Part shown: positions 34,713 through 47,027 of the stretch, piece after piece | How positions within the stretch are numbered: the stretch's first letter is position 1 | How the letters are laid out: each line of letters begins with the position of its first letter | Source of the DNA: Laetiporus sulphureus 93-53 | Taxonomy: Eukaryota; Basidiomycota; Agaricomycetes; Polyporales; Laetiporaceae | DNA: 64,000 bases | Direction of reading: 5' to 3' | NCBI RefSeq assembly: GCF_001632365.1 | Contig: NW_024468535.1 | Span: 312,893-376,892 of the forward strand | Program-made: the position numbers and the translations under genes | Notes under the pieces: model-generated | What the model was told of the DNA's origin: nothing | What the model saw: only the letters and a program-made list of their open reading frames with translations | The model's database searches: none

Positions 34713-36041
34713 ATGCGAAACCGCAAGAACAACAGCAAACGTCCCCAGAGACGAGAAGGCACTCCATCCACGCCTGCCGAGTATTTGGAGGCGAAGAGGC
34801 GATACCTGAAGAGACAACAGATCCGGACCAAGCAGCAGAAGAACAGGCAGCAGCCACGGCCCATAGAGAGCTCCAAGACTGTACCGAAGAGGAGGAGGTT
34901 CTCTGCACTACTAACGTTGGCGGCGCAGAAGGCCAAACGTGAGCGTTGGGCGACAATGGCAGCAGAAACGCAGGCGATTGTGCTCGGGGCCGGCCAGTAC
35001 GTCGAGGAGCGCCGTATCTCTAATGATTCTGCTGCTCTAGCTCAAGTTCAAGAAGGCTCGGGAAACACAAGCTCTGTTGTCCGCATAGCTCACGACATCG
35101 CCGTCCAGATCGAGCTCAGCCGGCAAGGCACGTCGTTCTATCCACATTATTCCGATTTGCTCGCTAGCTGGGCACAGCGGCGGCCTCTCGGCAACACACC
35201 AAATATAACTACCGGGACGAAGACCGCTATTGATTTTACACGTAGTTCGACGCTCACAGCGGCGCGGCGCTTATCGTACGCCACCCAGAACCAGGAAACG
35301 TTTCCGCGGACATCGCTCGGCGTGCTCTCGTTCGCGTCTTCAAAACGGCCTGGTGGAGGGTTCCTACATGGTGGAGACGAGCAGGAGGAGACGATCGCGC
35401 GGTTGAGCTCACTTGTCGCGAGCCTCGGCGCCCCAGTCGCGCAAGAGTTCTACAAGGAGCATAGGAAGCACTGGATCGAGGACGGGAGCGGCCTACATGA
35501 CCATTCAATGGTGTACTCGCCGGGTGTTGTCGTATTCCGTCGTGACGTGGACGATCGGCTGTCTCTATGGGGAATGGAGCTTCGCGCCGGCGCGGACGAC
35601 GCGGTTGATGGGGAGTTCATCGCGCCGTACGCGGTGAACGTGATCTCGGCCGTGCCCGTCAATGCGGCGGCAGTGCGCGCGAAGCACCTCATCTTGCCGT
35701 CAGAGGAGCAGTTGTTCGAAGACGGGATCCGCAGCGCAATGAAGGAACGTATGGCGCGCACTCTCGCACTATTGGAGGAGAAGGGCGACCGGGTGCTTGT
35801 CCTTGGTGCGTTTGGCTGCGGATCTAGCCAGAACCGCGTCGATGTCGTCGCGAGCGTATGGGCGGAGCTGCTCGTGTGCGGAGACGCGCAGGACGGGGGC
35901 GATGCAAGGTTTAAGGATACTTTTGAGCGCGTTGTGTTTGCGCTGCCGAAGCGGCTGTATGAGCCGTTCAAGCAGGCGTTTGAGATGAGGATACTTGAGG
36001 AGCAGGTAGTGAGGGCAACGAGTGCGAATGATGATTCGTGA
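34713..36041 (+). CDS. Microbial-type poly(ADP-ribose) glycohydrolase (DUF2263/TIGR02452 family)
   Basis: A 442-residue intronless protein predicted to remove ADP-ribose polymers. The ATG at 34713 is preferred over upstream sequence, which lacks an ATG. Residues 1-70 are very basic (KNNSKRPQRREG; KRRYLKRQQIRTKQQKNRQQ), consistent with nuclear or nucleolar targeting. The catalytic macrodomain-like fold follows: SYATQNQETFPRTSLGVLSF, then the PARG signature RPGGGFLHGGDEQEE near 35350-35394, with the two catalytic glutamates. Further on are VYSPGVVVFRR and VLVLGAFGCGSSQNRVDVVA (about 35801-35860), both typical of this family. Length and motif order are normal for fungal members. All key residues are present. 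Confidence 0.88.
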   Translation: MRNRKNNSKRPQRREGTPSTPAEYLEAKRRYLKRQQIRTKQQKNRQQPRPIESSKTVPKRRRFSALLTLAAQKAKRERWATMAAETQAIVLGAGQYVEERRISNDSAALAQVQEGSGNTSSVVRIAHDIAVQIELSRQGTSFYPHYSDLLASWAQRRPLGNTPNITTGTKTAIDFTRSSTLTAARRLSYATQNQETFPRTSLGVLSFASSKRPGGGFLHGGDEQEETIARLSSLVASLGAPVAQEFYKEHRKHWIEDGSGLHDHSMVYSPGVVVFRRDVDDRLSLWGMELRAGADDAVDGEFIAPYAVNVISAVPVNAAAVRAKHLILPSEEQLFEDGIRSAMKERMARTLALLEEKGDRVLVLGAFGCGSSQNRVDVVASVWAELLVCGDAQDGGDARFKDTFERVVFALPKRLYEPFKQAFEMRILEEQVVRATSANDDS

Positions 36042-38817
36042 TGGACTGTTTCAGCGTTTGGGGGTTCTATCGTTCTCTGCATTGCCTTGTTGCTTACTTA
36101 TTGCTGTACACAGGCACATGCAGACACGGGTAATGGCTGGTGTACTATAGTTCGGCTATGTTTATACGTTTTTATGAATCGTCATCCGATTAAATGGGAC
36201 CCCGGGATCTCGTTCGCAAGACTTACTTCTCGTCGTAAGGTGGCTGTATGTTCTTCTTCACTTTTTATTGTATTAACAGGCACAGACGGAATACGAAAAG
36301 TTAGCCATTGTTGGGAACATAATGGGTACGTTGCATAGTCGCAGTGACAGTGAATAGGGAGGAGTTTGCTCATAGATTTCGCGGGAAGGAACAGCACTCC
36401 GACTCGGAGGCTTGGATGAATACCAGTACTATTCTATGTTGGATGGTGTACACCTGATCGGTTTGCCTGTTTCCGAATGACTACCTGGCGAGTCAGTGCG
36501 AAAGACAACAGCCTTTAGACTTGACTGACCGGTCCTCATCTGCAGCCATCTGATGATGCGTAACTAATTCTGATGGCAGTCTAGAAATCTGGATCGCCAT
36601 TCATGAACATTTCCTGGATTCCGAGGATACACATGATGGCATGCTAACGCTTTCATGCTGACAGCCATTTGCTGTAGCGAAGCTTTTCTCTGTGTTGGAC
36701 AAAAATGGTGAACAATTCTATTGAACCACAGGTGCTCGCATTTGCGCTCATCCCTGACCCATGCTCAAAGGTCTCGAAGACGCTCGACCTTAGTGCCAAA
36801 TATTAAGTGAGTGCGCTTTCCAGCGATTTGTGATGGATTTGTGATGTCCCTTTCTTCCCTTTGCTTGTAGCCTCACGACTCCGCCTATTTGATGAAACGT
36901 AGTCGCCCCACAAGAGATCCAAGACGCTGTTTCTTCATACTGCCGACGATTCGCCTTCATGTATCGCGCGATATAAGCAAGACTCTGCCGCAGATGCTGC
37001 AGAAGGCGGCTGCACTAAACTGAGGTGACGAGCCTATTGGACGGTGCCATACGGATATCCGATTTTCCGAGCCTAAAAGAGGTGAGCCCATCTCGCGAAT
37101 TGGAGCAGTCAGCAGGTGCTTGCCGCATGACTGAGGGGAAACCGGCGGTTTGATGTTTATCGCCATTGATTGAGAGGATTAGTAGGAGGTTCAATCTGCT
37201 TCTCGAAGGATGAGCTGGAAGGTCTTGAATGGCAAACGTTGGAAAATGCTGTGCAGGGGGGTCGACCTCGCTTTGCAATCCCTTTGAGCTGATGTAGGTG
37301 ATCTGCGCTTTTGGAATGTGTAAGATTGGACACCCCTTGGATCTAAGGCGGTGGGATCGATGGGTTGGATGTTTCATTTGCTGAAATCAGACGCTGCAAA
37401 ATTAGTGCCCTTCGAGCACGTTCCTGCGCTGATCACTTCATTCTCATCGGTAGCAGTTTGAATTGGGCGACTTGACAAAATAACCTGAACCGGCAGCGAT
37501 CAAGCCGCCTAATGACTATTGGCTCAACTCAAAGGTGCAGCTCAGGGCCGTTCACACGTACCATTGCTATTTACATCGAGGACTTCTAGTGCAGAATAGT
37601 GAAAGTAAATCTCGACTATCGATCTGTCTCTCACATCGAGGGGGTGGCTTCGCAGCACTTCAACCTCTGACTGCCAAAGGAGCAACACGCACATCATCTA
37701 GTCATGGCCACCGGGATCTCACGAGCAAAGGTCAGGAAGATCCCCTGTGCCATTCGGCCACCATGCATTGCAGAGTGCTGGAATTCCAAAGCGCAATTTG
37801 TATACTGCGAATTGACAGGCTTACATATGCATCGTCCGCTTCGGAGGAACTATGCGTTGCGTAAGGCATCCATTGTTCTTGATGCCCCCGACTGAGACTC
37901 GTCTTTGTGCGCTTATAGCACAACGCGATGCCGTGAAATTTCCATCAGAAGTTCGGGGTCTGTATGTTGATAGTGACAAGAAGCATGGCCTGAAATTTTT
38001 ATTTAAAGTAAGTTAGGAAAGGCAAGTTGCAATCCTGCAGATTTCATTGTTCACAGCCTGAAGCCTTCGCTGCTCAGCCGAATGATTGTTGCTCAAGGTC
38101 CCGGGTCATTCGGTCCGCCCCGCATTTTCCCACGTTTCTCCTCATTTTGCGTACACATGGTCGCGTCAACGTCAAGGCTCGGTGCTCATAATTGGCTTTT
38201 ACTCGGCACTAGCTCGATGAATTGGCCAGATGACCGTCTTCTATCTCTATCTTTGAACAACCGATCTGGCGGGTCTAGACTTTGCACGGAGGTAATGTGG
38301 CGCTTCAAGTTTGACGAGAAGCTCAACTCAATGGATGGCGAAGTCTCCACTGTCCCTGACACTCCTTTTATGCGGAGTAACTTTTCACATCAGTTTCCTC
38401 CGTGTTTAGCTGCAGCTTCGCATTCTTCATCGATCTTGACGAAGTCACATTTATCCTCCGGTTTATAGTGGTGCCTGCGTTGGAGATGCATCAGCCTCCA
38501 ATAAGGTAGAGCCCTTTACCCCGGTATCTCTATTACGCGCAGCAGGATCTGTTACGACAGGTCACGTCCCCCACTATCCAGGCGACTCTTGACCTAATCG
38601 TAGCCTCGTGGTGACACAGAGAGGTCATGTTACATCGCTGTATTGTGGTGCTTTTCGTAAGAACTGGCTTCCTCGTGAAGAAGATTGATCACGCGCTATT
38701 TCTTGAAGCATCCGCTGGCTTTTCCGTCGGATACCCGCGTAGGCATATGAGGCAGAGCCATTTGAGCTAGCTTACGTCGGATTCGCTTCCCTTGGATTGC
38801 AACACCAACATTTCGCC
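36042..38817. other. Gene-free stretch
   Basis: About 2.8 kb between PARG and the first MFS gene. The longest open frame (+, about 38082-38468) has no recognisable domain, signal peptide or splice structure. I see no repeat or RNA gene; a lineage-specific gene cannot be excluded. Confidence 0.5.
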
Positions 38818-41404
38818 ATGTCCACAAAAGACTCGGACAGCGCTGGCATCGACGAGAAGGAGACTGCCCTCGTTGAGCAGAAGTCCCCGATCGAATCCGC
38901 CGAGACCGAAGATGCAGAGCTGCTAAATCCTGAAGTCAGGACAGCTGCTGAGCGCAAGCTTGTGCGCCTTCTGGACACAAGACTTCTCCCGACGATCATC
39001 ATAATCTTCCTCATGAATTATATCGATGTAAGTGACCTTAATCTCTGAGGCTTTAGCGATCTAAAGATGCGGCGTCAGCGCGTTGCGATCACATCTGCTA
39101 GATTGCAAGGATTGACACAAGATCTGGGTCTTACTGGTATGTCCGCCTTTGTTTCCTGTCGTCTCGGCTATAACAACGCAACTCGCCGCCTTTTTGCAGG
39201 TATTCAATACAACACCGTCGTTGCTATCCTCTATGCGACATATGTTCCCGCGCAGATACCTTCAAACATGGTATGTCCGATTATGCCTATTCACTGCTCC
39301 TTTCTCGATAATTTTATCCACAGATCCTGAACCGTATCACAAGGTACCCCACTATCTCCTGATACCTGCTTGCTGCGTGTTAAACTTGTCCACCAAAGGC
39401 CTTCTCTATATATACCGATTTGTGTATGCTTGTGGGGTCTCACTAGCGCAATGACCGGGGTGTGTCAGCCTGCTACGAAACTAGCAACGCTGTAACGCTA
39501 ACTTGAGATTAGGTCACGCATAACTATACTGGCATAATCCTTTGTCGTGTCTTTATTGGTCTTCCTGAGGTGAGTTGACCTGTGTCTCCCGCCGCATATG
39601 TTGGCTCAGCGATTGTTAGGCAGCGTTCTATCCTGGCGCAATGTATCTACTCTCACGTTGGTACACCCGCAAGGTGAGTTGTTGACCGCAGCGTCTGTAA
39701 TTTGTGCCGCTATACACTCGAAAATAAAGGAATTGGCATTCCGAGGCGCAATCATCTACGGAGGACTTCTCGTCTCTAACGCATTCGGGAGCGTGAGTGA
39801 GCCGATTATTAGAACGTGCCGTTTGACGCTGATTTACGATTTAGCTCATCGCTGCTGGAATCCTCGGAGGTATGCAAGGCAAACGCGGAATTGCTGCTTG
39901 GAGATGGTAAAACTCAGTTCCGATTTTCGTTATTTCGTGTTGATGTTGAATTGTTGCCCAGGCTCTTCTACATTGAGGTAATGATGAATTTTGATACACC
40001 ATTGCGCCCATCTCACTTGCGCAGGGCTCGATCACTGTATGCGTTGGGCTTCTTGCTATGTGAGAGTGAGTTCTACTCACGAATATTTGCGTCCGCTAAC
40101 GTCTTGATTTTTGCTTAGCTTTCTGCTACCAGACTATGTACGGTATTCTCCTTCCGAAGCGATGTAAAAGGCTGATAGATCAAACGTGCAGCCCCACAAC
40201 ACGCGCTGGCTGTCTCCGGCACAGCGCAGGCTTGCTCAGGTCCGTCTGGCGGAAGACGCCGGCGAGGCAGATGAGGATGGAGTTCATGAGTCGTACGTCT
40301 CATGGTACCAGTTAATTCCTTTATGCTGACCATATCCATGCTCGTGTGTAGTGCTTTGGTCGGACTAAAGCTCGCCTTGAGGGATCCAAAAGTGCTGGTC
40401 TTTGCTTTAATGTGCTGCTCGCAGTTGCTTGGACTAGGTTTCATTAACTTTTTCCCAACGTGAGCACCAACTTGATCCTGTCACAGGACCCGATTTCTCA
40501 TAGAGCTGTATAGCATCGTCGATACCATGGGATACTCCACCACAATCACTCTTCTTCTCTCTGTGTGAGTATCTCATCTGATGAACGGCACCCACTCCAG
40601 CATCCATTGCTAACTTACGCCAGCCCCCCGTGGATCTTAGCCACCATCGTCTGTGCGGCAAATGCTTGGAATGCAGGTAAAAAGGAATTATATTCACAGA
40701 TCGAGCACGGCTCTAATCACTCATCCCATACTAGACAGGACTGGTGAACGGTTCTTCCATCAATGCTGGCCTTGGTGGGGCGTCATCATCGGCTATATCA
40801 TTGCTGTGTCATCAATGGCCACCGGTGCTCGATACGTCTCCATGTTTTTGATGGCATGCGGTTACGCAGGTACGTCCGCCGTTCCGATCACATTGTTTTG
40901 AGCGTACTCACCGCGCTATTCGAAGGATTTGCCTTGACAGCGGTATGGGTCTCCAACGCAGTGCCACGACCACCCGCGAAGCGCTCTGCCGCCATCGGAA
41001 TTGTAAACGGGTTCGGGAACATCGGAAATCTGTGAGTCGCATTAGCACATTCTCGCGGGTGATCCTTACCCTTGTTGGCTCAGCATTGCATCGTATACAT
41101 GGCAATCCAAGTGGAGCCCCGAATACCATCAGCCGATGTACATCGGCATCGCCGCGCTTGCATTTGCATCCTTCCTTTCATTCGGTGAGTTTGTGGATAC
41201 GATGACTTCGTAGCGCTGCCTACTAACACATATGAGCTTAGTGATCCGATGCATCCTGGTGTACCAAAACAAGCAGATGGAGCGGGAAGAAGAGGAAATC
41301 CTGAAAGGAGACGGCCGGCAGCGGATCGAAGATGCAGCACGCTTGGAAGGCCTCACATTCGAGGAGGCTATGCAGCGACGGAGGAGCTTCAGGTACCTCT
41401 ACTG
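38818..41404 (+). CDS. MFS permease, anion:cation symporter (DAL5/TNA1-like) family, copy 1
   Basis: Plasma-membrane transporter of small organic anions; substrate unknown. The start MSTKDSDSAGIDEKET at 38818 is followed by an acidic cytosolic N-terminus and TM1 (LLPTIIIIFLMNYIDV). Many tiny exons then encode the rest: IQYNTVVAILYATYVPAQIP (TM2), the TGILLCRVFIGLPE loop, AAFYPGAMYLLSRWYTRKEL (TM4 signature of this family), FRGAIIYGGLLVSNAFGS, and WLFYIEGSITV followed by VCVGLLAMFLLPDY. The second half has GVIIGYIIAVSSMATGARYV, RPPAKRSAAIGIVNGFGNIG (the matching motif of the second bundle) and a charged tail ending SFRYLY at 41404. At least 14 short introns join without frame breaks. It is convergent with a paralogue beginning its 3' end 340 bp away. 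Confidence 0.87.
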
Positions 41405-41744
41405 ATAAGATTACCCTTGTAGCGGCCACGTCTACGTGGGCCCCTCTATTATCAGGCGGAGGGACGTGTATTTGTGACTTGTATTTGTCTTCCATGGACT
41501 GTCATGTTTGTACGAGTAGTTCTCGAAGTGATCGATCGTGGCAGTTAACACATTCAGCGCAGTATCGTACTGCATTTCGCATGCATTCGGAAAGTTCGTA
41601 TGATGAGGTACCTATATCATACCCTTGTTAGGTGAGCACATAAAGCGACCTTGATACAAAGTCGAAACTCCACATCAGGTAGCTGCTACAAGCGTATGCG
41701 TGGCAAAACCGCGGTGGATTGTGAAAAGGGAACAAACATTGGAC

Positions 41745-44354
41745 TTAGTACAGATATCTGAAGCGCCTTCTGCGCTCAAGTGCTTCCTTGAACGTCAGAC
41801 CTTCTAGCCTTGCGGCCTCCTCGATTCTTTCACGTCTCGCCCCTTTGAGGTCTTCTACCTCCTCGCGCTTCAACTTCTTATTCTCATGAACAAGCATGCA
41901 ACGAATGACTATAGCCAATATCAGCTGTCTGAGAACTTGAACAGAGAGAACGAAATCGGCGTGTACCAAATGCGAGAATGGTGCTGAAGGTCAGAGTAGA
42001 GATCCCGATGTACATAGATGGATGGTAGTCTGGGCCCCATTGAGACTGCCATGTGTACGAGCTTATGCTAAGCATGATAAGATTGGGCAGGCGGTTCGTG
42101 AGGTGAGCGTAAGTGAACATACAGGTTTCCCATATTGCCAATACCGTTGACAATGCCTATGGCTGCAGAACGTTTGGCTGGAGGTCGTGGTATTGCATTG
42201 GATACCCAAACAGCCGTCAACGCAAATCCTATAGATATCGATGGGTTCAGTGGAAGCAATATGACGATAACGAGATAGCTTGCCAGAGTATCCAGCGGCC
42301 ATCAGGAACATTCCGAAATACCGTGCCCCAATGGATGTGGTGGAGGCACCAATGATGTATGCGATGATGACGCCCCACCACGGCCAGCAATGGTGAAAGA
42401 ATCGCTCGCCTGTTCTGTCTGATTCCGACAGCGCATGAGTTGAAGGAAAGATCGGTATCATTGCGAGTAGCAGACCTGCGCTCCAAGCGTTCACAGCGCA
42501 CACGATTGTGGCGTAAATCCATGGTGGTCTATCAAGATATGTGCTCCTATGAGATTTTTGTTTTACTGCTGACTTGCAACGAACTCCTTACGCGCATAAC
42601 AATAAAGAAACCGTTGTGGAAAATCCTAGCGTATCAGCGATGCTGTCGAATGTAATCACAATGAGACCGCCGGCGATCTGCTGCATCGAAGATGCCACGT
42701 ACGTGGGAAAGAAGTTGATGAATCCCAATCCGAGGAGCTGAGAGCAGTTCATAATCGAGAAGATTGCCACCTTTGGGTCCTTTAAGGCAAGCTTCAATCC
42801 GACGAAAGCTCTGTTGCAAGACCCGATCAGATATCAATGGCTCGACTTACGCCTAATACAACGTACGACTCGTTAGCAGCATCTTCATCCGCTTCACCGG
42901 CATCCTCTGCAAGTCGGACTTGAGCAAGTCTCAGTTGAGCTGGAGTCAACCACCGAGTATTATGTGGCTGAAAAACACATTAAGTGTTCGTCTAGGTACG
43001 AGAGAAAACGAACGCGCACATAGTCTGGTAGAATGAATCTGGGCAAAAAATTGGCGATCGTGTGCTTGTCTCACGCGTATGCACGATGTGGACTCACATT
43101 GCTAGTATGCCAATCGCCATTGAGATGGATCCCTGCCAAGATCAATCAAAAATTAAACAAGATGGAAGAACTGTCGGGAGCTTCATATACTAACTTCAAT
43201 GAAGAACAACCTAGAGAGAAATGATTCTCATCAAATCACGACATTTGAATAGAGCGTAGCGTACCATCTCCAGGCAGCTATACCCAGTCTTCCTTGCATC
43301 CCAGACAAGACACCTGCCGCCATGAGCTATAGAAGATGCTAATTAATGTCGCTGCTTTTCGAAAACCTCCCGCCAGGACGTACATTACCAAAGGCGTTGG
43401 ATATCAATAGACCTCCATAGATGACGGCGGAACGAAATGCCAGTTCCTATACGTCACTAGCGCTCATCTATGAGTTCTCCTGAGCGTTTATGAGCGTACC
43501 TTTCGAGTATACCATCGGGACAGCAGATACATGGCACCAGGATAAAACGCTGCCTGCAAACAGTGAGCACACTAACTGCGCAGATTAGCTACGAAGTACC
43601 TCTGGGATTCCGATGCAGATGCGACAGAGGACAATACCGGTGTAATTGCGTGTCATCTAGGTAATTCCATACGTTCAATGCTTCGCCTTGCAGAAGCGTT
43701 CAAAATGTATCTTACTCCTGTCATCGTGCTCGTGAGCCCCCACAAGATGACGCATGCCGGAATATAGTACGACGGACTGACGGTAACTCATGAGTAACAT
43801 GACATCTTAGAGAGATCAAGAGCGTACCGCGAGATGCGATTCAGAATCTACGTATGCAACTAAGTATCTTCGAGGATTATAGGTTGAGAGCCTGAGGACG
43901 TACCATATTCGAAGGTATCTGGGCTGGCACGTATGAGGCGCACAACACAGCGAGCACAGTAGAGTATTGTATTTCTGCATCTACAGATCAGCATGTATCG
44001 CGAACAGCATACGCAAACTCAAACGTGTGAGATGCAAGTCTTCTGTCAACCCTTGGAGCCTTGCCGACGATACTGCGCTGCGCTATCCGCATCATATACA
44101 AGGGTTCAGTCACTGGGAGACACCATCAGGCTTTGACCACTCACATCAATGTAGTTCATGATAAAAATGACGATGATCGTAGGCATCAGCCTGATGTCGA
44201 GTTGCCGGACCAGCTGCCGCTCAGCAGTCGGCCTCACATCTGGGGACAAAAGCTCGCCGTCCTTCGTACGAACGGCGTTCACCGGAGGAGAGTCCTCTAA
44301 GACATTTAAACTCTTCTCCTCGACCACCACGCTACTCGAACCGCTCGAGGCCAT
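41745..44354 (-). CDS. MFS permease, anion:cation symporter (DAL5/TNA1-like) family, copy 2
   Basis: Paralogue of the gene at 38818-41404, tail to tail with it. MASSGSSSVVVEEKSLNVLE begins at 44354, then TM1 LMPTIIVIFIMNYIDV and an exon reading IQYSTVLAVLCASYVPAQIP near 43975-43916. Later parts include LALKDPKVAIFSIMNCSQLL, GLGFINFFPTYVASSMQQIA, GVIIAYIIGASTTSIGARYF and RPPAKRSAAIGIVNGIGNMG. The charged tail ends RFRYLY at 41745. Motif order and intron pattern match copy 1, and I see no stop or frameshift inside exons. The copies are well diverged, so the inverted duplication is not recent. Substrate may differ. Confidence 0.85.
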
Positions 44355-45250
44355 GTCGACAGAGGCACAAGCGAACTGGAAGGACCGACGCTACAGCTGC
44401 AAGCAAGGAGCCGTGTAGCACAGGCACAATAATTGCGCAGTTGCGGCGGACGTCCGATGGAGCTGGACGGAATTAGCGACACGCACTAGTGCACGCCTCC
44501 TCTATCGCTGTCAGCGGCCTCACACCTGGCAGGAGCATGTGTGGTGCGAACTGGCCAGTTTCTTGTCATGGGATTTCAGCAGGACCAATAATAAAATTGA
44601 GGTGACTGGGTCCCTTTTTGCTGCAGCTTCGAAACCCGAGGTTTCGCCATGAATATCTTCACAATGTCGAGCCGGTCAGACGCATCGAAAGATACGAAAT
44701 CGATCATCTGTAAATAGCCTGGGAGCGTGCAAAGTCGCCATTATAGAATGAAGTCAGTTGCTATTCGTATATTTTACGTGCCTTGTTAAAGAGATAAGAG
44801 CAAATCGACAAGGACGAGGAGGAAGATACGTACTAGGGGATAACCAATAAGGCTTTACCGGATGAGGACTTCATGGAAGCTGGACTTGATGCAGATCTGC
44901 CCGCGCCAGTTCCCGGACGACAGGTATCTCGCTATTGCTCTTCCTTGGACTTGTCCCACTAATGTATGCTCCAACAATTCATTAGGGTCATCAATATGTG
45001 CTGGAAACGAGTGAAACGGTCCTACGTATGTGACGACTCTGACAACATCAACCGTCAAACAGGAGATATCCAATGTTCGGCCAAAACCTTATACACCCTA
45101 CTCTCCTTGGCCCATGCGCCATGCTTTCAATAGAGAGATCGTGCGATGCGACAAAGGGACATCTTATGCATGATGGTGCGAAATGCATCTCATGTACCTC
45201 ATTCAGCACAATGCCATTCATGAGTGAGGAAACCAGTGTTAATCGATTGA
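44355..45250. other. Gene-free stretch
   Basis: Upstream region of MFS copy 2 and downstream region of the header protein. Only short unsupported frames. Confidence 0.5.
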
Positions 45251-45703
45251 CTACCACGTACGCGGTCGGTTGATCGTCGCGATCAGAATGACTTCAGCCT
45301 GACCGTGAGAGCCACCAATGGATCGAACCAAGCAGGATCTATCCTGCAATATGGTCGCCATGGAGCTGAGATTATTATTGCGCATAGCGATCAAGGTTCT
45401 TTTCAGGACATCGATTTCTGATGGACTTCTGACTTCAGTGATCATCCCAGGGTAGAGCTAACAAGTGCACTCAGCAGGACCCTCTGTCGCAGGAAAGGTG
45501 CAACGTACCTTCCATAAGTCAATAGCATCCCCGGAGACTTGCGGCCGCATCTTGTCACCGATGGCAGTGGCCAGGTTGTCCAGGTCGCTTTTTTGGAGAT
45601 CAACGACAACAGAGGTGGGAGCAAAGACTCGTCCGTCATCATATCTGATGTACCAAATCTTTGCGGAACCAGATGCCCGGGTGGCGTCGAGTGAGGAAAA
45701 CAT
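45251..45703 (-). CDS. Stand-alone Crinkler-like header (ubiquitin-like) domain protein
   Basis: About 133 residues in two exons: 45703-45509, intron 45508-45458 (GTACGT to GTTAG), and 45457-45251. Exon 1 contains KIWYIRYDDGRVFAPTSVVV, then LDNLATAIGDKMRPQVSGD and IDLWK. This is the pattern of the N-terminal header of Crinkler-type proteins, a beta-strand pair, a helix and a closing hydrophobic L-W-K motif. Exon 2 continues LYPGMITEVRSPSEIDVLK and closes GQAEVILIATINRPRTW. The phase-0 intron directly after the final K of the header is at the same place as in the header-kinase gene at 60437-62464, supporting common origin. There is no enzymatic domain, so it could be a truncated family member or a free regulator. 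The start could be at 45703 or an earlier in-frame ATG. Confidence 0.6.
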
Positions 45704-47027
45704 TTGGGCTTGAGATGAAGCAGAAAGACTGAGTCTCGAGTGGAGACCTCGTGTCATCGGAAGCATGGTTATCATGTGGGAGAACACAGCTTGTAATCGT
45801 GAGCAAGTTTCCTTCAAGCGCTATATAGCATTCCGCTGAGTGTCCCTGTGCTAATGGCGAGTACATCACACTGTCGTTATGTTGCGCTTCAGCGGACGTC
45901 CGATATACTCGAAGGACTGCCATCGCGTGAAAAAAATAATGTGGCTTCACTCGTCCGTGCGCCGAGGCTTAGATGAAGCAGCAATAGGCATCACATGAGT
46001 GCTTCAATCCTGTAATCATCCTAACTGTCATTCATCTGGTACCGTTCCAGTAGCGAGAACTGTAGGCACATGCCGTTCTGGCTGCCGAGTCAACATAGTC
46101 AAGTGGCAAGCCAGATCGGAATGAAAGTCAATATTGTCAATGTTGTGCACCACCAAACACAAGAAAATACCGGGAAGACGAGTTACGCACGTGAAAATTT
46201 GGCATGGCTACGTGTACATCATAGACTGATCAAAGCTACAATTGGAAGGCTGTGACGAGGCCGGCATTCAGTAGAGGGTTGAACCAGTGGGATTAAAACA
46301 ATGGGCGCCTATTAGTCATGAGCGCCTTGTATAAAATGACGCGATCACGTGGTGTTGCGCACCCAGGAGTCGAACGTGTCGGACGCGTTTGAGCGTCGAA
46401 GACTACTGCGAATGATATTTTCACACACGTATGATCATAAACATGCCAGCACGACCATTGATGACTCAATAATTGCGAATCTCGTGTCTTCCTAGAGTCT
46501 CGTGCTGCAACCTTGATCCAGCTCCAGGTGCCAAATTGCTGCGAGACAATTTCTTGATCATCGACTTTTCACCAGCTTATGTCATTTTTTGCTGAACTGT
46601 ATCCATTAAGAAACTCCTCTATGCTGAGCCCAGAACTGGCTGCATGACAAGAAGCTCGGACCTTTTCTACCAACCGGCGAGGTACGTGATTTGGTTGGAA
46701 GGCAGCAACTGCCCGGGGGGGGACTGGGGTATATGTCCCTTAGTTGTGTTGTGGGGAGCGGATCTACAAGGCACAATGTGACTGTTGGACTATTCGGTCT
46801 TTCAGATTTATTCCGCTGCTGCTTTCAGCGCAAGATTATGTTCATCTGAGCCGTCGAATGAACTTGTTGAGATGGGGCACTGCCCGCGGGCACCGCCGGG
46901 CACCTTGGTCTGCAGGTGTCCCAAATTGGATGGAAGACAGGATAGCATCTTGTGCAGCTATCAAGCACAGGAACTTTAAACACTGTCTTGCCACTGGGAA
47001 TGTACAAGTATGTAATCAGGATGCTGT
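45704..47027. other. Gene-free stretch
   Basis: About 1.3 kb with no supported gene. A tRNA-like T-arm fragment near 46360 was considered and rejected. Confidence 0.5.

Noticed and set aside
38082..38468. 128-codon + strand open frame upstream of MFS copy 1
   Set aside because: No recognisable domain, signal or splice context; the opposite strand is equally uninformative.
46340..46420. tRNA-like sequence (reverse complement of CCAGGAGTCGAACG)
   Set aside because: Only a T-loop-like stretch; no matching acceptor, D or anticodon stems could be built on either side.
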